A stretch of 64,000 bases of DNA from JAXLQL01 sp046331625 (GCA_046331625.1 JAXLQL010000004.1:403126-467125), one strand, 5' to 3'; positions 52,912-61,788 are shown, counted from the first letter of the stretch. Program-made: numbers and translations. Notes: generated by a model from the letters alone, not told the origin.

Positions 52912-55308
52912 ATGCCTGCGTCCTCGTTCCTCATCGAGTCGGCTTCTGGCGACTTCGAACTTATCGTGCCCCGCGCCGCCGGCGGCCTCGATCATTACTA
53001 CCGCGCCAACAATCAAGCGGGCACTCCGTGGGTGGGTCCGACAATCGTGATGGGCAGCTACGAAGAGGTGCTCGGCGCGGCGATTGTCGAATCGAACATC
53101 GCGGGCGACCGCAACTTTTTCGCTGTCTACCTCGAGCAAGATTGCCTCACCTTCGACTTCGGCAAGCGCATCATCACGAACGTGGACATCCCGCCGGTCT
53201 GGCACGGACCCACTTGCCTGCCGCATGCCGAGATCGCCTCTGCGCCGCCGGCGTTCGTGGAAGGTCCGCCGGGAACGCTGCACGTGATGGCGCCGGTGAC
53301 CTCGGGAGGACTCGGTTATTGGAAGGGCCGCGGGCTCGATGCGATCGATGATTCGGACAAGCTTCATCCGCCGCTGATCACCGCTTGGGACCAGCCATCC
53401 ACATTCGGCTCGGGCGCCTATGAAGGCGTGGCGATGGTGCTGCTGGCCGATGGAACGCTCGAAGTGGTGGCGCGCGTGGGTGACCGGTTGGAAGCCTACT
53501 CGCGCGACGGCGCCTCTGGCCAATGGAGCGGTCCGGCGCCCGTGGGCGATGGCGCGGCGGGGATCCCATGCATGGTGGAAAATCCCAATGGGGGCGGACT
53601 CGAATTAGTAACTCCGCTCGCGGAGGGTGGGCTGGGGCATTGGAGCCGAGGCGCGGCGTGGGCCGGTCCGGTGCAGTTCGGCGGCGGCAAACCGGACTCG
53701 GTGGGGCTGGTCAAGTCAAGCTGGGGCACCTTCGAGATGGTGACTCGCGAGGGCCGCAATCTGGCGCACTACTGGCGCGACGGCTCGGGTGCTGCTGGTA
53801 CGGAATGGAACGGTCCGTTCGACTTCACGCCCGCGATCCCGGACCGTACCGTGGCCGGCGAGTGCAAGGTCGCCTTCCGCGCGGGCTTGGCCGCGATCCA
53901 CTCGGCTGTGCTCCACACCGGCGAGTTGTTCGTGTTCGGGTTCGACCATACCGAAACCGACCATCACGTGATGGGGCCGGAAATTCCCATGTCGGCGTTG
54001 TGCGGGGCGGACGATGGTCCCGAGGCGAACCCCGTGACGCCGCACGTTTTCTGCAGCGGCCACACGTTCCTTCCGGACGGGAAGTTGGTGGTGGCGGGCG
54101 GATTGGAAAATCACATCAAGGTGGTCAGCACGTTCGATCCGGCGACGCGCACGTGGACGCGGATCGCGCAAATGGACCGCGGGCGGTGGTACCCCACGTG
54201 CGTCAGCCTGCCGGGCGGGCGCGTGCTGATCATCGGCGGAAGTATCGAGCCCGGCGGCGAGCCGTATCCGATCAACAACTCGCTGCAGATGCTGCATCCC
54301 GAGGGCTTGGGCGGACCGACTCCGATTCCGCTGCCATTTTCCAGGCATTTCGCGGCGGGCGAGGGATTTATCGATACTTATCCGCTGGCGTACTTACTGC
54401 CGAACGGTCGCGTGCTGATCCATTCGCGGTTCGCCACGCGATTCTACGATCCGTTCACCGACACTTGGGACGCGACCGACCTGCGCACGCAGTGGCCGCA
54501 CCTGCGTACGTATCCGGGTCAGGGGGCGGGCGTGCTGCTGGCGCTGCGTCCGCAAGAGGACTATCGCGCGCGCGTGATGCTGATCGGCGGCGCGGGCGAC
54601 GATTCGAATCGGCTCTGGTACGGCGTGGACGCGAACAAGACTTGCGAGATTCTGGATCTGGGCGCGGACGATCCGCAGTGGCGCTTCACGGCTCCGATGG
54701 CGCGACGCCGCGTGATGTGCGATGGGGTGTTGTTGCCCACGGGACAGATCGTGGTGGTGGGCGGCAGCGCCAAGGGCGCGCGGTTGATGGCGGCGCATCC
54801 AGTGCTGGATGTGGAGATGTTCGATCCGGAGACCGAGCAGTGGACGACGATGGCGCCCATGGAGGTGCCGCGGCTGTATCACGCGACAGCGATGCTCGCT
54901 CCCGATGGGCGCGTGATGATGGGCGGCAAAGACGGCTCGCTCAATTCGTGGCCGTATCATTACCCCGAGCATCGCATCGAATTCTTCTCGCCGCCGTATT
55001 TGTTCCAGGGCCAGCGGCCGGTGATCCGGACACTGCCGCAGAGCGTGACTTATGGAGAGGAGTTCACGATCGGGTGCCAGGATGGGTCGATGGTAGGGTC
55101 CGTGGTGATGATGCGGCCGGGGTCGGTGACGCATTCGGTGAACATGAATCAGCGGCTGGTGGAGGTGGAGTTGGTGTCGCAGGCGGCGAAGACGGTGAAG
55201 GTGGTTGCGCCGCGGGATCATTTCGTTGCGCCGGAGGGGTACTGGATGGTGTTTTTGATTAGCGAGGAGGGGGTCCCGTCTGTGGCGCGGTTTGTGAAGT
55301 TGTCGTAG
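52912..55308 (+). CDS. Galactose/glyoxal-oxidase-like copper radical oxidase with N-terminal lectin-like propeller
   Basis: Seen: 798 aa from ATG at 52912. N-terminal 310 residues: five repeats such as GDFELIVPRAAGGLDHYYR, GTLHVMAPVTSGGLGYWK, GTLEVVARVGDRLEAYSR and GTFEMVTREGRNLAHYWR, a PLL/tectonin-like propeller. Then a Kelch propeller with the copper-radical site complete: Cys381 (VFCSGHTFLPDGK), Tyr427 (RGRWYPTCVSLPGG), Tyr656-His657 (RLYHATAMLAPDG), His741 (GSVTHSVNM). C-terminal DUF1929 domain. Known: family members oxidise primary alcohols or aldehydes to give H2O2. No signal peptide is visible, odd for this family. It overlaps the NACHT gene by 50 bp, tail to tail. Confidence 0.85.
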   Translation: MPASSFLIESASGDFELIVPRAAGGLDHYYRANNQAGTPWVGPTIVMGSYEEVLGAAIVESNIAGDRNFFAVYLEQDCLTFDFGKRIITNVDIPPVWHGPTCLPHAEIASAPPAFVEGPPGTLHVMAPVTSGGLGYWKGRGLDAIDDSDKLHPPLITAWDQPSTFGSGAYEGVAMVLLADGTLEVVARVGDRLEAYSRDGASGQWSGPAPVGDGAAGIPCMVENPNGGGLELVTPLAEGGLGHWSRGAAWAGPVQFGGGKPDSVGLVKSSWGTFEMVTREGRNLAHYWRDGSGAAGTEWNGPFDFTPAIPDRTVAGECKVAFRAGLAAIHSAVLHTGELFVFGFDHTETDHHVMGPEIPMSALCGADDGPEANPVTPHVFCSGHTFLPDGKLVVAGGLENHIKVVSTFDPATRTWTRIAQMDRGRWYPTCVSLPGGRVLIIGGSIEPGGEPYPINNSLQMLHPEGLGGPTPIPLPFSRHFAAGEGFIDTYPLAYLLPNGRVLIHSRFATRFYDPFTDTWDATDLRTQWPHLRTYPGQGAGVLLALRPQEDYRARVMLIGGAGDDSNRLWYGVDANKTCEILDLGADDPQWRFTAPMARRRVMCDGVLLPTGQIVVVGGSAKGARLMAAHPVLDVEMFDPETEQWTTMAPMEVPRLYHATAMLAPDGRVMMGGKDGSLNSWPYHYPEHRIEFFSPPYLFQGQRPVIRTLPQSVTYGEEFTIGCQDGSMVGSVVMMRPGSVTHSVNMNQRLVEVELVSQAAKTVKVVAPRDHFVAPEGYWMVFLISEEGVPSVARFVKLS

Positions 55309-58087
55309 GGGGTGAGTCGCGGACGAGGCGGAACCCGATACCACCACCTCTTCCGCCCGGGCCAAAGCTGCTACGGCAAGCAGCACGCAGTCCTCCGGAA
55401 TAGCCGTACCAGCAGCCCCCACGAATCGCCTTTAGATGGCCATCATTCAGTTTCCAGCTGTCAGTCGTCCACTCCCACACATTCCCCGCCAGGTCTTGAA
55501 TCCCATCGGCGGTGCCTCCTGCGGGATACAGCCCGACTGGAGTTGGATGGCGCGGTCCGATCCTATCCTCAGCCTTGAATCCCCGGAAGTTGGCGCAAAG
55601 CGTATCGGGAGTTCTGGATCCCCACGGGTAGGGACCGGCGGCTTGATTGTGCCGTGCGACGTATTCCCACTGCTTCTCCGTCGGCAGCTTGGCAATGGCC
55701 CATTCGCAGAAATTCATGGCGTCATGCCAGCTTACGCCCACCACCGGGCGATTCTTGAACGGCAGTTGTCGCGGCCAATCCTCCGGCATCGACTCGTAGC
55801 GGGTCTGATTGAGGAACTTCTCATACTCTTGAACCGTTACCGGGTACCGGCTCATCCAAAATGTTGTCACCGTTTCTTCGCGACAATCCTGGTCGTCTTC
55901 GTCTCGCTCGGGATCATAGTTGGGCCCGTTCGGATCCTTCGACTGCGAGCCCATCAGGAACTTGCCGCCTTCGATCTTGACCCACTTGTGCTCCTCGTCG
56001 TCGAGCCTCGGGTCACCGGCTTGGCCCAGCGCATCAGCAGCGGCGAGGCGCGTGGCGAAGTCGAGCTGCCCGGCGCCCTCCACGGTGAAGATCGCCATCA
56101 CGCTTTTCAGGTGCTCGGCATAACGCGGATCGCTCCACTGATAGCCCCAGCTCTTGAGGTCGCGCAGAATGCGCCCGATCAGTCCAACGGCTCGTGCGCG
56201 GTCAGGAAGATTCGGCTGGGTGCCGAGTCGGCCCAGGACTTCGCTCAACAGATCGTCCACCCGGTGGCTGTCGTCTTCATAGAGGATCCCCGCATAGAGC
56301 GAGATGGTTTCGTTCCAGTCCGCGGCGTAGAGCTTCCGCTCGTCAAAGAGCAGCCTTTCGGCCACCTTGTGCCGTGCGGCAAGCGCCTTGGCCGCCAGAT
56401 ACTCCTGGAAGGTAAGGTGCCAAAACTCGAGCTTTTTGTTTCGAGCCACCAGGATGCCGCTATCGATCTCTTCGTCTTTGAGGAACTGACCCGCGCGACC
56501 GACCCGCTCGTCTTCCGGGACCTCGCGGAACCGCTCCGCCAGCACCTTGGCCGCCTCATGCGGACCGATCGAGCGCACCCGCTCTTTGCCGCACTGCATC
56601 TCGAACGCGAGATGCTGCATGAGGTCCAGGCAGCGCTTGGGCTCCACGCGGCCCTGCTTGTTCTTGCGCGACTCAGACAGCCACACGAGCACCGCCTTGT
56701 AGAGCTCCACGCGCTGCTCCGGAAGGGTCTTGCGATGCCAGTGCAACACCGCGAGCGCGGTCAGCATCACCGGGTTGCCGGCCATGTCTTCGATTTCGCG
56801 CTTGGCATGCAGTGCGCTCAGCAGCTTCGCCTGGTGATCGCGGGCCTTCTGCTCGTCTTCGGGGTAGAGGTCGCGACACCAATTCCAAGCGAAGGCCTCG
56901 ATGGCGGCGGCGTCGAGCGGCTCAATGAACAACGAGCTGAAACCGGGGATCGAGGTCTTGCCGCCGTACGCGGAAGGCCGGCTGGTGGCGACGATGCGGC
57001 AGCGGTCATACGCCTTGCGCGCGCGGTCCAGGAGAGTAGCGATGTTCTCGCGGCTCGGTGCGTCCGGCGGTTCGTCGAGCCCGTCGAGCATCAGCAGGCA
57101 TCCGGCCTTGAGCTTCTCGCGGAAGAACTCGGCCGGGAGATTCCAGTTGTTCGCGCGCGACTCTTGGTCCAGGTAGCAGACGAGCCATTCGGGAGAAACA
57201 CGGTCAAGCCCCGAGCCCTCGAGCTTGGCATTGATGTAGGTGGAGAGGCTGGCGGCTCCGATGAGTACCGGGAAGGGGCAGCCGTCGCCGCCGATCCACT
57301 CGCGCCAAGCTTCGGGGTCCGCGCCGGAGAGCGATTGACATGCGGCGAACGCAATGCGGCGGAGGAAGGTGGACTTGCCGGCGCCGGGGTCGCCGGCGAT
57401 GACGACGCGGGTTTGCTTGCGGACCTCTTGCTGAAGCGGCACCGATTGGGGTGCGCGTTCGTGGGTTCCGTCGCCCACGCGGCAGGAGAGTTGCGTGTAG
57501 AGGCGATCAATGCAGACGGAGCGCGCCTGTTGGGCGCCTTCGATGCGGATGTCGAGGTCGGAGACTGCGTCGTAGAGCTTCTTCAAATACTGCTTTGGAT
57601 CGCACTCGTCGCCGGAATGCTGTGAATCATGGATCGCCGCGAGGATCAGCGTGGCCAGATGGTCAGGGTTATCGAACCCCATCTGCACGACCTGCTCGCC
57701 GGAACCGGCCAATCTCTTCCGAAATGCCATTTGCGCCTTGATCTTGGTCGCCGGTTCAGTAAGGTTGGCCGGCAGCGCGAAGTCATCCGGCGCGAGGAAC
57801 AGCAACCGCGTTCTCCCCTTGGCGAAGTCGTACTCACGCTGCGTGTATGATTGCTTGCTCCCCTTCGGGCCGCCGCCGAAGCGGTGCCCGATGATGCCGA
57901 TAAAGAGGTCGCAAGCCTGCACCTTCTCGCGGCACACGGTGTCGACGTCGCGATCGTGCGGACCGAAGTCCTCCATGCGGATACACTTCCAGTCCTTCAA
58001 TCGTTGGATCGCGAGAAACGCAGCCTCGCGGTAAGCCTTCAGGTCGGCGCCTGTGGAGCTGAGAAATACCGTTTTGATTGCGGACAT
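55259..58087 (-). CDS. DUF4062-NACHT NTPase with C-terminal FGE/C-type-lectin domain
   Basis: Seen: 942 aa. DUF4062 at 1-95 (KTVFLSSTGADLKAYREAAF, CDLFIGIIGHRFGGGPKG, SYTQREYDFA); NACHT with Walker A IAGDPGAGKST (230-240) and Walker B CLLMLDGLDEP (330-340), RIVATSRPSAYGG, and a lid ending FWHLTFQEYLAAKAL; helical linker; formylglycine-generating-enzyme-like fold from about 705 (GGKFLMGSQ, EYEKFLNQT, NVWEWTTDSW). Residues 889-920 have the shape of a retroelement-diversified variable region. Known: STAND NTPases of this type include anti-phage sensors. The last 18 residues (SPPTTTSQTAPQTGPPPR) are antisense to the oxidase gene and look like a stop lost by chance. Inferred: defence or conflict sensor. 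Confidence 0.87.
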   Translation of the reverse strand: MSAIKTVFLSSTGADLKAYREAAFLAIQRLKDWKCIRMEDFGPHDRDVDTVCREKVQACDLFIGIIGHRFGGGPKGSKQSYTQREYDFAKGRTRLLFLAPDDFALPANLTEPATKIKAQMAFRKRLAGSGEQVVQMGFDNPDHLATLILAAIHDSQHSGDECDPKQYLKKLYDAVSDLDIRIEGAQQARSVCIDRLYTQLSCRVGDGTHERAPQSVPLQQEVRKQTRVVIAGDPGAGKSTFLRRIAFAACQSLSGADPEAWREWIGGDGCPFPVLIGAASLSTYINAKLEGSGLDRVSPEWLVCYLDQESRANNWNLPAEFFREKLKAGCLLMLDGLDEPPDAPSRENIATLLDRARKAYDRCRIVATSRPSAYGGKTSIPGFSSLFIEPLDAAAIEAFAWNWCRDLYPEDEQKARDHQAKLLSALHAKREIEDMAGNPVMLTALAVLHWHRKTLPEQRVELYKAVLVWLSESRKNKQGRVEPKRCLDLMQHLAFEMQCGKERVRSIGPHEAAKVLAERFREVPEDERVGRAGQFLKDEEIDSGILVARNKKLEFWHLTFQEYLAAKALAARHKVAERLLFDERKLYAADWNETISLYAGILYEDDSHRVDDLLSEVLGRLGTQPNLPDRARAVGLIGRILRDLKSWGYQWSDPRYAEHLKSVMAIFTVEGAGQLDFATRLAAADALGQAGDPRLDDEEHKWVKIEGGKFLMGSQSKDPNGPNYDPERDEDDQDCREETVTTFWMSRYPVTVQEYEKFLNQTRYESMPEDWPRQLPFKNRPVVGVSWHDAMNFCEWAIAKLPTEKQWEYVARHNQAAGPYPWGSRTPDTLCANFRGFKAEDRIGPRHPTPVGLYPAGGTADGIQDLAGNVWEWTTDSWKLNDGHLKAIRGGCWYGYSGGLRAACRSSFGPGGRGGGIGFRLVRDSPPTTTSQTAPQTGPPPR
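55325..55423 (-). other. Putative diversified (VR-like) segment of the FGE domain
   Basis: Encodes the strip RGGCWYGYSGGLRAACRSSF followed by GPGGRGGGIGFRL. In retroelement targets the framework RGG.W ... LRAA.R ... P..R...IGFRL is constant and the other positions are Asn (AAY) codons in the template; here they are Cys, Tyr, Gly, Ser and Phe, the products expected from A-to-N changes. No template copy or reverse transcriptase was found in the window. Confidence 0.45.
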
Positions 58088-58171
58088 CGGGCCGTTTCCC
58101 GATTCTATAGCATCGCCTCGACGCAGCGCCCCCCACCATCACGCACGCGCGTAGACGATAATGGCCCGAGC

Positions 58172-58240
58172 GGGCGCGTAGGTCAACCGGATAGAGCATC
58201 AGCCTTCGAAGATGGGGGTGAGGTTCGAATCCTGTCGATG
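58172..58240 (+). pseudogene. Degenerate tRNA-Arg (TCG) remnant
   Basis: Seen: GGGCGCG acceptor-like 5' strand (58172-58178), D arm GGTC/GAGC with loop AACCGGATA, anticodon loop CTTCGAA (58204-58210, anticodon TCG), and a T arm with GGTTCGAATCC. The D stem has one mismatch, the anticodon stem one, the T stem two, and the 3' acceptor strand is missing. It lies 85 bp upstream of the NACHT gene, on the other strand. Confidence 0.6.
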
Positions 58241-58503
58241 TTGATTCTCATCGAGCACATCCAGCGTCTTCCGCCACACCGCCGACTCTCGACGATTGAG
58301 TAATCCGTGTGGAGCTTACCATCCTTCAGCTTATTGGTTCGCAAGAAAATGGCTTGCCGGCAGGATGCCAGAAGAAATCTCGCTTGCATAGCGGGTAGGT
58401 CGCCACTACAAGCGCTTCGGCTAAACCCGGCGCTGATTCAGAAGGGCTTACTCCAGTGAAGCCGCCTCATTTTGCCGTTTGGAAGGAGGCACCTGCGAAG
58501 GTT

Positions 58504-58594
58504 GGGCTAAAGTCCCGCGCAGGCTCAAAGCTAAAGCCCGCCCCACATTGAAGCTGCAAGTCTTCGCGGCTGGCTCGAAGAAACTGAACGATAG
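58504..58594 (-). repeat. Dispersed palindromic repeat, copy E (long form)
   Basis: Read on the minus strand: CTATCGTTCAGTTTCTTCG, a stretch with GCCGCGAAGA, then TGTGGGGCGGGCTTTAGC and GCCTGCGCGGGACTTTAGCC. It matches copy D over about 90 bp. It occupies most of the gap between the tRNA remnant and the SnoaL-like gene; nothing else is seen in 58241-58503. Confidence 0.62.
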
Positions 58595-58618
58595 CGGCAC
58601 ATCGGAATTGCGCGACGG

Positions 58619-59071
58619 TCAGTTACAATCCAGAAAGGGATCAGAGGCATCCCCCGGCGGAATCGCGCCGACCTGTTGCAACAACCCGAGTTGATCCCAA
58701 CTATTCCAGCCTTCCACGATCTGGCCCCCTTGTACGCGCACAATTACGATCCCGGGAACGTGAATGCGTTTCCCAGTGGGGCTGACGCCGAGGCCGTCGC
58801 CGGTGTGCGTTGCCTCGATCACCACGCGAACCGCGGCCTTGTCGCCATCGGCCATCGTGTCTTCGATGCGGATCTGAATGTCGGGGAGCGCCGACCGCAG
58901 ATTTCGCCAGAACACCCGGAATTCCGCGGGACCACGCACGGTGACGCTTTGCACGCCGAGCCCGTGGGCGATCGCCTCAGGCGCGAACAGTTCATCGATC
59001 GTGGCATCGACGCCGCGGTTCCACACTTCGTCAAACCAGCGGTGAACGACGGTTTTTGCATCAGCAGCCAT
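58619..59071 (-). CDS. SnoaL-like (NTF2-fold) ester cyclase family protein
   Basis: Seen: 150 aa from ATG at 59071 with GGAGG 9 bp upstream. NTF2/SnoaL marks: VVHRWFDEVWNRGVDATIDE, ALPDIQIRIEDTMADGDKAA, THTGDGLGVSPTGKRIHVPG and IVEGWNSWDQLGLLQQVGAI. Known: this branch includes polyketide cyclases, but most bacterial members have no proven reaction. Cytoplasmic. Upstream, in the same direction, lies a gene of unknown family (58 bp away). The frame to 59086 would need a TTG and lacks a site. Confidence 0.83.
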   Translation of the reverse strand: MAADAKTVVHRWFDEVWNRGVDATIDELFAPEAIAHGLGVQSVTVRGPAEFRVFWRNLRSALPDIQIRIEDTMADGDKAAVRVVIEATHTGDGLGVSPTGKRIHVPGIVIVRVQGGQIVEGWNSWDQLGLLQQVGAIPPGDASDPFLDCN

Positions 59072-59128
59072 TGAGCTTGCCTCCAAGAGGGACGGGAGTC
59101 ATGTTATCACGGCGGGCCGAGCCGGCTG

Positions 59129-59650
59129 CTACGCACGAGCCTCGACGCCGAAATATTCTTCGAAACGGCGGCACACCGGATCGTCTTCGTGCAGGTAGAC
59201 AGTGGCCTCGGCGAAGAAGACAGTATGACCACCGTGGTAGGGCACGAAATTTCGACTGCGGTAAGTCAGGCGGGTTCCTTTGGGGAAGGCATGCCCGGAC
59301 TCGTCCTTGAAGTCGCGCAGCACGACGTAGGCGGCGTTCGGGCGCATGTTGTGCAGCGAAAGGCCGCCCGAGCGGATTTGGAGCGAAATGGCGAAGTTCG
59401 TGATGTCATAGCTGTAACGAATCAGCGCCGGCGGAGGATCGTCGCCGGGCAAGCCGGGTTCGTGAACCAACGCAGTTACTCCATCCTTGGCCGGTTCGAA
59501 GTGGACGATGATGCGCCCGGGGATCGAAAGTGCGGTGGAAGATAGGATCCAGCCCGCGTCCGGCTGGCGTTTCTGCAACTCCGCCGCCACCTGTGCCGCA
59601 ATGGCTGCGGGCTTGGGGCGGCCAGAGAACCAATCGAGCAGGCGCGACAT
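59129..59650 (-). CDS. Conserved-looking hypothetical protein
   Basis: Seen: 173 aa from ATG at 59650. A helical N-terminus (FSGRPKPAAIAAQVAAELQK) is followed by a beta-rich part with GTRLTYRSRNFVPYHGGHTV and FFAEATVYLHEDDPVC. No signal peptide or membrane span. It begins 6 bp after the protease stop, so the two are cotranscribed, and it might assist or be cut by the protease. I do not recognise the family. Confidence 0.7.
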   Translation of the reverse strand: MSRLLDWFSGRPKPAAIAAQVAAELQKRQPDAGWILSSTALSIPGRIIVHFEPAKDGVTALVHEPGLPGDDPPPALIRYSYDITNFAISLQIRSGGLSLHNMRPNAAYVVLRDFKDESGHAFPKGTRLTYRSRNFVPYHGGHTVFFAEATVYLHEDDPVCRRFEEYFGVEARA

Positions 59651-59656
59651 GCTCGC

Positions 59657-60358
59657 TTACCGGAATCCTTCGCCCCAATAGAGAATGCCGAGCACGGCTT
59701 TGAAGATCGGAAAGAAGACCTGATCGAAGAGCTTCCAGGCCACGAGCAATCCGATCATCGAGGTCATCGGCTGGCGGATGAATTCAAGCCACCGGGCGAA
59801 CAGATCCTCCGGTAACACGAGGCCCAACACGCTGTGCCCATCGAGCGGAGCGGTGGGAAACAGGTTGAACACGCCGAGCAGCAGGTTGAGTGAGAAGAGG
59901 ATGCTGATGAAGTCAGCCGCGCCCGAGGAGAGCGTGCCTGTACCGTCGACCACGCGGACGAAGCTGAGCCGCTCGGGGACCGCGAAGAGTCCGCCGAGAA
60001 TTCCGCCGTGGATGATGGCCGCCGCGGCGGCGACGAGCGCGAAGTTCGCAGCCGGACCCGCCAACGCCATCCAGGCGGCGCGCCTGGGGTGGCGCTGCGC
60101 CCAGTAGGGATCGTAGGGTGCACTACCCCAGCCGAGCATCGACCCGCCCATGAAGAACGTGAGCAGGGGCACGATGACGGTTCCGAAAGGCTCGCGGCGA
60201 ATGTGCGGATATGGGTTGAGGGTGACTTGGCCGGAGTAGTATGCGGTGAGGTCGCCGCCCCACTTGGCCGCGAGGGCGTGGGCCGCCTCGTGGCAGGTGA
60301 GCGAGAGGAGAAACGCTACGTACCAGAGCGGGAACATCTGCAGTTGATCGGGTGACAT
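59657..60358 (-). CDS. Site-2-protease-like membrane metalloprotease (M50)
   Basis: Seen: 233 aa. HEAAH zinc motif (residues 23-27) inside the first helix (WYVAFLLSLTCHEAAHALAA), and the second ligand Asp in GVFNLFPTAPLDGHSVLGL. Helices at ALVAAAAAIIHGGILGGLFA and near the C-terminus. No PDZ domain. Known: S2P-family enzymes cut transmembrane helices of anti-sigma factors or signal peptides; this short, PDZ-less form is the FtsH/SpoIVFB-like or Rv-type branch, uncertain. First of a two-gene unit with the hypothetical gene downstream. Confidence 0.88.
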   Translation of the reverse strand: MSPDQLQMFPLWYVAFLLSLTCHEAAHALAAKWGGDLTAYYSGQVTLNPYPHIRREPFGTVIVPLLTFFMGGSMLGWGSAPYDPYWAQRHPRRAAWMALAGPAANFALVAAAAAIIHGGILGGLFAVPERLSFVRVVDGTGTLSSGAADFISILFSLNLLLGVFNLFPTAPLDGHSVLGLVLPEDLFARWLEFIRQPMTSMIGLLVAWKLFDQVFFPIFKAVLGILYWGEGFR

Positions 60359-60488
60359 TCGTTCGTTTGGTCCACGGAGGCGGGCAAACCAGATCGGGGC
60401 TGGTTTGTTTGCCGCGCAGGTTGCAATAGCTCATCTTGCCACGTCGCGGGGTGAGGTGGTTGGGGGTTGTGATAAGGTCGGGTGGACG

Positions 60489-61013
60489 ATGCTGGCGAGA
60501 TCGCGTGCGCGAAGAGTGATGCTTGCAGCGTTGCTCGCCAACGGCTGGTGCGCGAATGGACAAGACCAACGAGTTTTTGATGCGGTCCCATTCAGGGTTG
60601 AAAAACCGGTGCCCATCCCGGAGCAGGTGCGGGTCCTGCTCGCGACTGACGAAGGAGTGAAGCAGGTGCTGGCGGGCGAGGGCTTGGTGGATATTCCCGA
60701 GGCGTGGCTCGTGGGGAGCGAGCTTCGATTGACGGCTTCGAAGAAACAACAGTTTCTATTGATCGCGGGCAAAGGTCCGCTATTGGGGGCGAACACGATG
60801 CGGTTCTGGCTCGCAGGAAGGGGGCGCGGGGGCTCCTATCGGATTCTGCTTGCAACGATCGCTCTGCAGCTCGAGATCCTGGACAGCGCCACCAATGGAT
60901 ATCGTGACGTTCGCGCTTCAGCGGCGTTCCGGGACCGAGTGAGTAGAGTCGTTTATCGATACGGATCCGGGAATTACCGGCCTGTCGTGAGAACGGCGGA
61001 GCCGATGAAGTAG
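60489..61013 (+). CDS. Hypothetical exported protein
   Basis: Seen: 174 aa from ATG at 60489; an Arg-rich start followed by a hydrophobic core (RARRVMLAALLANGWCANGQ) looks like a signal peptide, perhaps with the Cys as lipid attachment, although the lipobox is poor. The mature part (DAVPFRVEKPVPIPEQVRVL, QQFLLIAGKGPLLGANTM) has no recognised domain. The stop abuts the convergent gene at 61027. The upstream frame to 60405 is rejected because the signal peptide begins at 60489. Confidence 0.6.
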   Translation: MLARSRARRVMLAALLANGWCANGQDQRVFDAVPFRVEKPVPIPEQVRVLLATDEGVKQVLAGEGLVDIPEAWLVGSELRLTASKKQQFLLIAGKGPLLGANTMRFWLAGRGRGGSYRILLATIALQLEILDSATNGYRDVRASAAFRDRVSRVVYRYGSGNYRPVVRTAEPMK

Positions 61014-61026
61014 ATGCGAATGGCGC

Positions 61027-61788
61027 TCACGGCCAGCGCCGGACCTTGCCCTCGTCATCTTGCACTTCGGCCCGCTTCAGGACAAGCTTGGTTCCGCGGA
61101 GTTCGAACCATGCATTCATCTGAACCTGGACTCCGATCTTCCCTGGCCACTCGCCTTTCCACGCACCGGTCCACATCGAGAGATCCTTCCAATTCATTCC
61201 TGTCGGATAGGCGCCATAGCCAGGTAACACCGTTGCAACGGCCTTACTCAGCGCCTCCTGTGGATCCAACAGGACAGGACCACGCTCGCTCCAAGCCCAG
61301 GCCCAGGTTTTGTACATCTGAAACGAACCACTGTAGTTGGCCTCAATTGCCAGGACCGCGCCGGCGCGCCAGACGCCTCCTCGGGGAATGCCTCGCAGGC
61401 CGCCGCTCCACTTGAAGAGCGGCGCGAACATGCCGGGACGCTTCTCGACAACCAGGACCAACGCGTCCTCGGCGCCGCGTACCGAGTAGCGGATCTCGCG
61501 TGCGTTGGATTTTCCGAAACGTCCGAGATCGCGCCATTCAGCGCGGAGCGAACTGGCGTCAGAGTGGAGGTACGAAAGAACATCGCCGCCGAACCGGCCC
61601 TTTGGCTCGTTCACCCACGCTCCATCTGCGAGGAACTCGGCGAACGGGCGCTCAGGATCTCCCGTGTCGCAGCCCTCCTGACCCTTGCCATCGACGGTGT
61701 AGCAGGTGTCCCAAGTCTGCGCGGGGCGGTGTGGAGGTCCGCTCTGAGCGGCGAGTTGCAGTGCGATCGATAGGAGTCCCGTGATCAT
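61027..61788 (-). CDS. Exported protein, tandem paralogue of 61785-62543
   Basis: Seen: 253 aa; signal peptide (ITGLLSIALQLAAQS). Shares with its neighbour the order TWDTCYTVDGKGQEGCDTGD, ERPFAEFL, WRDLGRFG, VEKRPGMFAPLFKWSGG, LPGYGAYPTGMNW and WKGEWPGKIGVQVQMNAWF. Four residues of overlap (ATGA) with the stop of the neighbour show coupling. Two cysteines near the N-terminus are conserved and may form a disulfide. No family recognised. Probably periplasmic. Confidence 0.72.
   Translation of the reverse strand: MITGLLSIALQLAAQSGPPHRPAQTWDTCYTVDGKGQEGCDTGDPERPFAEFLADGAWVNEPKGRFGGDVLSYLHSDASSLRAEWRDLGRFGKSNAREIRYSVRGAEDALVLVVEKRPGMFAPLFKWSGGLRGIPRGGVWRAGAVLAIEANYSGSFQMYKTWAWAWSERGPVLLDPQEALSKAVATVLPGYGAYPTGMNWKDLSMWTGAWKGEWPGKIGVQVQMNAWFELRGTKLVLKRAEVQDDEGKVRRWP

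Noticed and set aside
55259..58618. Complete diversity-generating retroelement
   Set aside because: No reverse transcriptase frame and no second copy of the variable segment are seen in the window.
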